Shown in pieces: positions 1 to 5,699 of a DNA stretch of 36,877 nt. Source of the DNA: a virus. Position 1 is the first letter of the stretch; every line of letters begins with the position of its first letter. The stretch covers positions 1 to 36,877 of IMG/VR virus record IMGVR_UViG_3300010334_000131. One strand, given 5' to 3'. The notes beneath the pieces are model-generated. The model was not told where the DNA came from. It did not search any database and worked only from the letters and a program-made list of their open reading frames with translations. Position numbers and translations under genes: made by a program.

Positions 1-261
1 GATTTGCTTGCACCTCTCAACGAAGAGAAGCGTGAGACAATGCGTAATTTACTCGAAAGCGTACAAACAGCCCGTCTGAATGCCGCATTTGAAAAGTATC
101 TACCAGCCGTACTGGCCGAAGGCCGTTCAACAAGTAGCCGCAAAGTGATTGTTGAAAATGTGTCGGAAGTAACTGGTGATAAAACTGCCCGAAGCCACGT
201 AGAAGATAATGTTGAAGACAACAGCAACGTTATTGCTATCAAGCGCCTGGCAGGCCTCTAA
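1..261 (+). CDS. 22: Prohead core scaffold protein gp22, C-terminal fragment
   Basis: The open frame is already running at base 1, so only the last 86 residues are present. In T4-like phages gp22 forms the inner scaffold around which gp23 assembles, and it is degraded by the gp21 protease during maturation. The call rests on position (directly before the major capsid gene, as in T4) and on the tail of the protein: a charged helix-rich segment, a VTGDK motif, and the ending IKRLAGL, which matches the R-K-LAGL ending I remember from marine T4-like gp22 proteins. No promoter or terminator separates it from gene 23, so the two are probably co-transcribed. No catalytic motif is expected. Confidence 0.75.
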   Translation, partial: DLLAPLNEEKRETMRNLLESVQTARLNAAFEKYLPAVLAEGRSTSSRKVIVENVSEVTGDKTARSHVEDNVEDNSNVIAIKRLAGL

Positions 262-282
262 ACAAAGAAAAAGGAGACAGAA

Positions 283-1494
283 ATGTCAGAACAATTATTA
301 GAAAGCCGCTGGGGCGAAACCAAAGAAGCATTGCTTGAAGGTTTGAACGGTTCCAAGCGCAACAGCATGAGTGTTATCCTCGAAAACACTCGCAAGTACT
401 TGAAGGAAAACGCAAGTGGTGGTTCAACAGGCTCTGGTAACATTGCCACATTGAACCGCGTGATTTTGCCAGTGATCCGTCGTGTGATGCCAACAGTTAT
501 TGCTAACGAGTTGGTGGGCGTTCAGCCAATGACAGGCCCAGTTGGTCAAATCCACACATTACGTGTGCGTTATGCCAACTCAATGACTGACAACAGTCCA
601 GCGCAGACCAGCACTGCGGCCGGTCAAGAAGCATTGAGCCCATTCTTGATTGCTCAAGCATATTCTTCAGCATCTAGCGTTACTGCTGGTGTTGTTGACC
701 CAACACAGAACATCTACTCTGGTGCTAACACATCAGTTCTAGAAGGTTCTGGTGGTCGTCAAATTTCCGTGCAAATCTTGAAGCAGGCTGTTGAAGCCAA
801 GACTCGCAAGTTGCAAGCACGTTGGACTTTTGAAGCCGCTCAAGACGCACAAGCAATGCATGGTATCGACGTAGAAGCCGAAATCATGGCCGCTTTGGCT
901 CAAGAGATCACTGCTGAAATCGACCAAGAGATTCTTTTGAGTCTCCGTAGTTTGGCTTCAACTGAGTACACATACAACCAAGCAACTGTTTCAGGTACTG
1001 CTACATTCGTTGGTGACGAGCATGCCGCATTGGCAGTTTTGATCAACCGTGTTGCTAACTTGATCGCCCAACGCACACGTCGTGGCGCAGGTAACTACGC
1101 TGTTGTGTCTTCAGCAAGTTTGACAGTGTTGCAATCTGCAACTACTTCTGCTTTTGCACGTACTACAGAAGGTACATTCGAAGCACCTACAAACACCAAG
1201 TTTGTTGGTACATTGAACGGCGCAATGCGTGTGTTCGTTGACTCTTATGCAAGTGACACAACTCCTGTGTTGGTTGGTTACAAGGGTTCTTCAGAAGCAG
1301 ACGCTCCAGCATTCTACTGCCCATACATTCCTTTGATGTCAAGTGGTGTTGTGTTGGATCCCACAACCTTTGAACCAGTTGTGTCATTCATGACACGCTA
1401 CGGGTTTATCGAACTCACTAACACCGCATCGTCTTTTGGCAATGCTGGCGATTATGTGGGAGAGATAGCCGTTTCGAATCTGAGTTTCTCCTAA
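283..1494 (+). CDS. 23: Major capsid protein gp23
   Basis: This 403-residue protein builds the hexameric capsid shell. T4 gp23 is 521 residues, so this is a compact version. The block ILPVIRRVMPTVIANELVGV followed by QPMTGPVGQIHTLRVRYA (about residues 62-100) is the hallmark gp23 segment; T4 has a matching VQPMNSPTGQ stretch. The C-terminus (MTRYGFIELT...) also fits. The N-terminal region has candidate gp21 protease sites of the (L/I)xE type, best at YLKE/NASGG near residue 45, which would release a propeptide shorter than that of T4. The start is set by an AAGGAG Shine-Dalgarno about six bases before the ATG. There is no late promoter in the 21-base gap to gp22, so transcription comes from upstream. 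A strong UUCG terminator follows. Confidence 0.97.
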   Translation: MSEQLLESRWGETKEALLEGLNGSKRNSMSVILENTRKYLKENASGGSTGSGNIATLNRVILPVIRRVMPTVIANELVGVQPMTGPVGQIHTLRVRYANSMTDNSPAQTSTAAGQEALSPFLIAQAYSSASSVTAGVVDPTQNIYSGANTSVLEGSGGRQISVQILKQAVEAKTRKLQARWTFEAAQDAQAMHGIDVEAEIMAALAQEITAEIDQEILLSLRSLASTEYTYNQATVSGTATFVGDEHAALAVLINRVANLIAQRTRRGAGNYAVVSSASLTVLQSATTSAFARTTEGTFEAPTNTKFVGTLNGAMRVFVDSYASDTTPVLVGYKGSSEADAPAFYCPYIPLMSSGVVLDPTTFEPVVSFMTRYGFIELTNTASSFGNAGDYVGEIAVSNLSFS

Positions 1495-1521
1495 GATTTA
1501 CTCAGTTCGCAAATGCAACTC

Positions 1522-1548
1522 AAAAAAAGCACCTTCGGGTGCTTTTTT
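1522..1548 (+). terminator. Rho-independent terminator after gene 23
   Basis: Stem GCACC / GGTGC (1529-1533 with 1538-1542), closed by a TTCG tetraloop, preceded by a run of A and followed by six T. The A tract lets the stem extend. The cUUCGg loop is the extra-stable type common in T4 terminators. It separates capsid transcription from the homing endonuclease. Confidence 0.92.
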
Positions 1549-1549
1549 G

Positions 1550-1578
1550 TTGACTTTTCTTTCTAAAAATGTTATTGT
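1550..1578 (+). promoter_or_regulatory. Sigma70-type promoter of the GIY-YIG gene
   Basis: TTGACT at 1550-1555 and TATTGT at 1573-1578, with a 17-base spacer. It starts directly after the gene 23 terminator and lies 38 bases before the ATG. Host-type promoters in this phage would act early. Confidence 0.6.
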
Positions 1579-1603
1579 TACAAGGCGAAATTGCGGTGAG
1601 AAA

Positions 1604-1610
1604 CTAAATA
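1604..1610 (+). promoter_or_regulatory. T4-type late promoter (CTAAATA) abutting the GIY-YIG start
   Basis: CTAAATA ends five bases before the ATG at 1616. T4 late transcripts start about six bases after the element, which places +1 on the start codon. The gene therefore has an upstream sigma70 promoter and this late element. Confidence 0.6.
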
Positions 1611-1615
1611 ACAAT

Positions 1616-2371
1616 ATGAAACCATACACCTATCTAATAAAACATCGTCCTACAAGCAAAGTCTATTATGGATATCGTTCTGCTAACCAAGTAAATCCGT
1701 GTGATGATCTTTGGAAACATTATTTTACCAGTAGTCATGGTGTACAACAGTTGATTGATGAAACCGGCGCAGATAGTTTTGATGTGGAAATACGCAGAAT
1801 ATTTGAAACCAAAGAACAGGCAAGCAACTGGGAAACCCGAGTATTACGTCGCTGCCGAGTATTAGAAGACGAGCGTTGGCTTAATCAAAACATTGCCGGT
1901 TATATTGTGCCCACCAAAGAAAGCCGAAAAAAGATCAGTGACTACCACAAAGGAAAACCTAAGAGTGATCAACACAAACAAAATCTAAGTAAATCACAAA
2001 AAGGTAAATCAAAAAATTATGTACAAACAGAAGAACACAAAAGAAAAAATTCTTTAGCAAACAGTGGGAAAAATAATCCGATGTACGGTACTTGTACACC
2101 TGAACGTGCGGCAAATATAAGTGCCGCTAAAAAAGGTAAACCTGCCGCAAACAAAGGTGTTCCGATGAGTGAAGAGCAAAAAGCAAAGATTCGTGCTACT
2201 AAAGCCATTAGTCCAACTAAGATGAGTGCGGAGTCAATCGCTCGCCGGATAGCCAAACAAACTGGCCAAAAACGACAAAAACTACACTGCCCACATTGTG
2301 AACGAGACATAGCAGTCGGGTGGTATAATCGGCACGGTGATCAATGCCGCGCCCGACTAAATACCTTGTGA
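1616..2371 (+). CDS. GIY-YIG homing endonuclease with NUMOD3 motifs and C-terminal zinc finger
   Basis: The 251-residue protein opens with YTYLIKH...KVYYGYRSA (residues 4-24), a variant GIY-YIG core, and has the expected downstream catalytic Glu in NWETRVL near residue 80. Several NUMOD3-like DNA-binding motifs follow (SRKKISDYHKGK, KQNLSKSQKGK, NPMYG, ANISAAKKGK). The end is a zinc finger, CPHC-x(11)-NRHGDQC. Seg/I-TevI-type enzymes nick or cut DNA to copy themselves into neighbouring sites, here beside gene 23. An in-frame upstream TTG at 1547 exists but lies inside the promoter, so the ATG at 1616 is preferred. It lacks a clear Shine-Dalgarno. The A-rich, lysine-rich sequence differs from neighbouring structural genes, which fits a mobile gene. 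Confidence 0.85.
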   Translation: MKPYTYLIKHRPTSKVYYGYRSANQVNPCDDLWKHYFTSSHGVQQLIDETGADSFDVEIRRIFETKEQASNWETRVLRRCRVLEDERWLNQNIAGYIVPTKESRKKISDYHKGKPKSDQHKQNLSKSQKGKSKNYVQTEEHKRKNSLANSGKNNPMYGTCTPERAANISAAKKGKPAANKGVPMSEEQKAKIRATKAISPTKMSAESIARRIAKQTGQKRQKLHCPHCERDIAVGWYNRHGDQCRARLNTL

Positions 2372-2404
2372 CAAAAATTCTCAATGAGATGGGAAGGAAA
2401 AACA

Positions 2405-2428
2405 AAAAGGCTCTTCGGAGCCTTTTTT
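2405..2428 (+). terminator. Rho-independent terminator after the GIY-YIG gene
   Basis: A-tract, stem GGCTC / GAGCC (2409-2413 with 2418-2422), TTCG loop, then six T. It is the same cUUCGg design as the terminator at 1522, so the endonuclease gene sits between two matching terminators. Confidence 0.92.
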
Positions 2429-2433
2429 CATGG

Positions 2434-2440
2434 CTAAATA
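2434..2440 (+). promoter_or_regulatory. Late promoter (CTAAATA) abutting the glycosyltransferase start
   Basis: CTAAATA lies four bases before the ATG at 2445, just after a terminator. There is no Shine-Dalgarno. The expected +1 falls on the start codon, implying a leaderless late transcript. Confidence 0.7.
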
Positions 2441-2444
2441 GACC

Positions 2445-3464
2445 ATGCTAGAAAATTACTGGAGTACCAATTTTGTTTACGATCACAGCCATAGAAATCA
2501 TTTTGATTATGTAGATCAAAGCACATTGTCCAAACATTTGTGCTTTGTGTCCGACACCATGTTAAAAATCCATCAAATGGATGTGGCACATGATGCTGAA
2601 CTTATTCATCTGTGTCAGACAGAAACCAATCGCATGCCGGTGTTGTGTTTGGACAGCAACCCCTACGATGTTGAATCCTATCTCAGTGAATTAGAGAAGC
2701 ACGTAGACCCTCAAACTTTCTTTGTGTTTAATCCAGATATTAGACAGGAGCAAAGCACACGCTCAAATCTTGCACCCTGGCCGTCTTGGTTGATCAATCA
2801 ACATTTACAAAAAAATATGCAAGTAGGACAAGTAAAAACTCATAGAATAAGTTTTTTGTCTGGCATACCTAGGTACCATAGAATATATTTGTTTAGACAA
2901 ATCCGACCCTGGATACAGCACAATGATGTTGTGGTTGTTAACTGTTTCAGTCGGGAACAATTTTTAAACACAGTGCCTAGAGGAATAAGAGTTGATGCTG
3001 ATAGTTGGCTGAATGATTTGCCCTGGAGCAACAAGTTGGAATATATTGACACTGATCAGACATGTACCAATGCCAATCTACCCTCATTGAATCAGCATCC
3101 TGCTTACACAGCATGTGTTAATATCACGGGTGAAACCTTGGGCTACGGAACACAAGTTTTGCCTAGTGAAAAAACTTGGAAAGCCTATAGATCAGGTTGT
3201 TTGGTCGTGAACTATGGAATACAAGATATGCCACTGGCACTGAAAAATCTTGGCATCGAAATTTGGAAAGAATATGATACCTCTCAACCAGCCGAAGTCA
3301 AATGTGATAAAATTGTAGAATTATTCCAGCGTGATGATATTGAACAGTTATACGCAAAACATCGCACTATGATTGAACACAATCAAAATTTAATTAACAG
3401 CAAGAGTTTTGTAAAAAAATTAGCACAACCTGCTATAAACAAACTACAAAAACATTTACGTTAG
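2445..3464 (+). CDS. Putative glycosyltransferase (exostosin/GT10-like C-terminal motif)
   Basis: This 339-residue protein has no signal peptide or membrane segment. The C-terminal half contains ACVNITGETLGYGTQVLPSEKTWKAYRSGCLVVNYG (split here as ACVNITGETLGY, then SEKTWKAYRSGCLVVNYG around residues 240-258). It resembles the SEKxxxAxxxGxxPI-type nucleotide-sugar site of exostosin and fucosyltransferase-like enzymes. The N-terminal half is not recognised. The gene is in an island with a second glycosyltransferase read from the other strand; their stop codons overlap by four bases, with no terminator between. The likely role is transfer of a sugar to a virion protein, DNA or host glycan; the target is unknown. 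The sequence motif is suggestive, not decisive. Confidence 0.6.
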   Translation: MLENYWSTNFVYDHSHRNHFDYVDQSTLSKHLCFVSDTMLKIHQMDVAHDAELIHLCQTETNRMPVLCLDSNPYDVESYLSELEKHVDPQTFFVFNPDIRQEQSTRSNLAPWPSWLINQHLQKNMQVGQVKTHRISFLSGIPRYHRIYLFRQIRPWIQHNDVVVVNCFSREQFLNTVPRGIRVDADSWLNDLPWSNKLEYIDTDQTCTNANLPSLNQHPAYTACVNITGETLGYGTQVLPSEKTWKAYRSGCLVVNYGIQDMPLALKNLGIEIWKEYDTSQPAEVKCDKIVELFQRDDIEQLYAKHRTMIEHNQNLINSKSFVKKLAQPAINKLQKHLR

Positions 3465-4618
3465 ATCTTGAACCAGCCCAAGAACTTTTCCATCCGGGCC
3501 AGGGGGGCTGACCAATCACCGTAGGTTTCTTGACGGAACAATCGGGCAGTGGTATACCAAGGAGAATCATCACGATTCTGCATCCAGCGCCAGCAAGCAC
3601 CATACGCATTGAGTGGAATCCATAGAGGCCGACCTATAGCACCTGCTAGGTGTGCGGCTGCGGTGTCTACCGATATTACCAGATCCATGTGATGCATCAG
3701 GGCGGCTGTGTCAGCAAAATCATTAATGGTACCTGGATAGCATTCGGCACCTGCGGCCCGGATAACAGCAGTATCTTCGTCACTGGCATCCACCTGTAGG
3801 CTTACCCATTGATGTTCGGGAAATTTACGAACCAACTCAGCCATGGTCTCTACCGGCATGCTTTTGTGTTGATTGATCCAGGAGTCTCTGCGCCCAGACC
3901 AGGTAATACCAATTCTCATGCGATTCTTGGGAATACCCAGGCGTTGAGCCCAGGCCCGCGCACGTTCCGCATCTACCTGTACATACTGCAGATAGTGCTG
4001 AACATTTTCCAGTCGCATGTTTAGGATTCGAGGCAGACTCATCATGGCCACCCAGTAGTCAAAAGGACCAATTTGATCTTCTGTGTTGCAGGTAATGCCC
4101 ACAATGGCGTCGGGGGTATTGATCAACAAAGGCTTGATACCTGGACTCACATGCAGGCGAATCTTGGCACCCATATCTTGCAAGTTACCACAAAATCGCA
4201 AAAACTGAATTTGATCACCAAGACCTTGTTCGCCAATGACCAGAATAGTTTTGCCACGCAGGTCCTCGCCAGACCATTCGGGAGCAGGCAGGTTGGGTTT
4301 GGTACCCGACAAGTGCTCATAGCGCCAGCGACTTTCGTACTGCCGCCAGCCCTGTTCATAATTGCCCAGCATCAAATTGGCCACGGCCAGATTGAACTCA
4401 GCAGTGACACTGGCAGGATCCAGTGCTCGTGCAGCCTCCAGGAAAGGCACAGCACGACGGGTGTGTCCCATCTCTCTCAATACATTGCCATAGTTGTTGA
4501 AGGCAGCGGAACTTTCAGGGTCCTGCACAAATGCCTGTGCATAAAATGCAATGGCCTGATCGGGTTGGTGTTTTTCTCTGGCCAGGTTACCGCTGGCAAT
4601 CAAGTCGTTTGTGTTCAT
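3461..4618 (-). CDS. TPR-containing glycosyltransferase (GT9/OGT-like)
   Basis: The 385-residue protein begins with about three tetratricopeptide repeats (residues 1-105: AFNNYGNVLREMGHTRRAVP, AEFNLAVANLMLGNYEQGW). A glycosyltransferase-B-like domain follows, with VIGEQGLGDQIQFLRF (near 130) and, near residue 325, DLVISVDTAAAHLAGAIGRP, the heptosyltransferase/OGT-type donor-binding motif, then DDSPWYTTARLFRQ. This architecture is common in bacterial proteins next to heptosyltransferase or flagellin-glycosylation genes. An in-frame ATG at 4651 would add 11 residues, but the ATG at 4618 lies directly after a late-promoter element and is preferred. The gene looks more GC-rich than its neighbours, which suggests bacterial origin. 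A protein-modifying role is plausible because of the TPRs. Confidence 0.85.
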   Translation of the reverse strand: MNTNDLIASGNLAREKHQPDQAIAFYAQAFVQDPESSAAFNNYGNVLREMGHTRRAVPFLEAARALDPASVTAEFNLAVANLMLGNYEQGWRQYESRWRYEHLSGTKPNLPAPEWSGEDLRGKTILVIGEQGLGDQIQFLRFCGNLQDMGAKIRLHVSPGIKPLLINTPDAIVGITCNTEDQIGPFDYWVAMMSLPRILNMRLENVQHYLQYVQVDAERARAWAQRLGIPKNRMRIGITWSGRRDSWINQHKSMPVETMAELVRKFPEHQWVSLQVDASDEDTAVIRAAGAECYPGTINDFADTAALMHHMDLVISVDTAAAHLAGAIGRPLWIPLNAYGACWRWMQNRDDSPWYTTARLFRQETYGDWSAPLARMEKFLGWFKI

Positions 4619-4623
4619 GAAGA

Positions 4624-4630
4624 TATTTAC
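4624..4630 (-). promoter_or_regulatory. Late promoter (GTAAATA) abutting the TPR-glycosyltransferase start
   Basis: On the minus strand GTAAATA is followed by five bases and the ATG at 4618. The expected +1 (about six bases after the element) is the A of that ATG. No Shine-Dalgarno is present. Confidence 0.6.
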
Positions 4631-4667
4631 TAACACCGGCACACTGGGCAAAATAAACTAGATTTAC

Positions 4668-4674
4668 ATAAATA
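4668..4674 (+). promoter_or_regulatory. Late promoter (ATAAATA) upstream of the 274-residue structural gene
   Basis: CATAAATA, with an expected +1 near 4680 and therefore an 85-base leader to the ATG at 4765. This leader is longer than at the other late genes in the window. Confidence 0.65.
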
Positions 4675-4680
4675 CTTGTC

Positions 4681-4764
4681 AACGCAATTCTGCGTTTTAT
4701 GCGGCGATTAACCCCACCGCGTAGCGGCTAGAACCCGCATTGGGCTTCTACTAGGAGAAATCAA
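4681..4764 (+). promoter_or_regulatory. Structured 5' leader of the structural gene
   Basis: The leader contains hairpin AACGCA / TGCGTT with an ATTC loop (4681-4696) followed by TTAT, and hairpin CCGC-GTA-GCGG (about 4717-4727). It ends in GGAG (4753-4756) before the ATG. The first hairpin looks like a weak terminator or an RNA-stability element; neither role is proven. Confidence 0.4.
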
Positions 4765-5589
4765 ATGGGAAGATCACTTAAAATACAAAAAACAAACATT
4801 GGATCTGGATCCACTGTAACAGGCAATCCACCTGTAACCGCCTACAATCAAAACGTGCTTACAGATGCAGGCTTCACATCCTTTGGCAACTTGATTGATC
4901 CTGATGCTGGCAGCGGTACAGGACTCACTAACAGTCAGTTCCTGGGTGTGGTAGGCGGTGTACCTGCCACCAGTAATCCCAGTGCTACTTTTCCAGAAGT
5001 GTTGACTCAAGCCAATATCTTGCTGGCTGATGGCACAAATACTGCTTACGGTAACAGTCAAATTCTACGACAAAAAGGCGCACACAAGTTTATGGTTGCT
5101 AACTTAGATAGCATAACCAGTGATGGTAGTTTTATTGTAGGTCAAGCATACCAAATTGCCTCATTGGGTAATACTGCCTGGACCAGTTATGGTGCTCCTA
5201 CTACCGTGGCAGTGGGTGACGTTTTCACCGCAACTTCGGTAGGCGGCGCAGGCACAGGAACTGCTTATCCAGTGGGCACTTGTGTGTTGCAAAACTCAGC
5301 CACACCAACTGCTGGTTTTATGAGTGTGGGCTACACGTTCAATGGTGGTAGCACTACCTATGCTAGTTATATCACTAACAAGTGGGTGCGTGACTGGAAC
5401 GGCATGACATATGGCAACTATAACAATGGCAATGATGGTGAAAATATCTATTCCAACGAAAACTACTATGTGACCAACTTCTTTAGCAATGTGGGCACAG
5501 TGACATTGAGTGGTGCAGACGTGATCAACAGCGCACCAGGCAACAACGGTTCTGTGTATATTGCACAGATCGACAACGTTACAAGTTAA
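4765..5589 (+). CDS. Putative virion structural protein (MGRSLKIQK family)
   Basis: A 274-residue Gly/Ser/Thr/Asn-rich protein without membrane segments. The opening MGRSLKIQKTNIGSGS resembles small structural proteins found near fibre genes in marine T4-like phages. An inserted module at about residues 120-170 (FIVGQAYQIASLGNTAWT ... VGDVFTATSVGGAGTGTAYP) is of a type I have seen in many phage tail proteins. The C-terminal third is rich in Asn and Tyr (GNYNNGNDGENIYSNENYYV). The gene has its own late promoter, a good Shine-Dalgarno and its own terminator, so it is a single-gene unit. The precise role is unknown; a baseplate or fibre-associated part is the best guess. Confidence 0.6.
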   Translation: MGRSLKIQKTNIGSGSTVTGNPPVTAYNQNVLTDAGFTSFGNLIDPDAGSGTGLTNSQFLGVVGGVPATSNPSATFPEVLTQANILLADGTNTAYGNSQILRQKGAHKFMVANLDSITSDGSFIVGQAYQIASLGNTAWTSYGAPTTVAVGDVFTATSVGGAGTGTAYPVGTCVLQNSATPTAGFMSVGYTFNGGSTTYASYITNKWVRDWNGMTYGNYNNGNDGENIYSNENYYVTNFFSNVGTVTLSGADVINSAPGNNGSVYIAQIDNVTS

Positions 5590-5604
5590 TTTGTAGATTA
5601 ATTC

Positions 5605-5643
5605 AATCCTCCAGGTGGCCCTGCGCCACGGGAGGATTTTTTT
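5605..5643 (+). terminator. Strong rho-independent terminator after the structural gene
   Basis: Outer stem AATCCTCC / GGAGGATT (5605-5612 with 5631-5638) with an inner stem GTGGC / GCCAC (5615-5619 with 5625-5629), followed by a seven-T run. Confidence 0.93.
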
Positions 5644-5672
5644 ATGGTCAGTTTGAGGTTTGCTAAGTTTCG

Positions 5673-5679
5673 GTAAATA
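5673..5679 (+). promoter_or_regulatory. Late promoter (GTAAATA) of the 997-residue fibre gene
   Basis: GTAAATA lies 20 bases before the ATG at 5700. The expected +1 is near 5685, giving a leader of about 15 bases with no strong Shine-Dalgarno. Confidence 0.65.
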
Positions 5680-5699
5680 CACCCAGAGACTCTATTTTT

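Noticed and set aside
2357-2363. CTAAATA near the end of the GIY-YIG gene as another late promoter
   Set aside because: It lies within coding sequence and any transcript would meet the terminator at 2405-2428 before a gene. A second element at 2434 serves the glycosyltransferase.
2384-2437. Tiny 17-codon frame running through the terminator before the glycosyltransferase
   Set aside because: It is read through the hairpin itself, has no support beyond an ATG, and is too short to judge.
4073-4633. Plus-strand 186-codon open frame across the TPR-glycosyltransferase gene
   Set aside because: The minus-strand frame encodes recognisable TPR and GT motifs over the same bases; the plus-strand frame shows no family resemblance.
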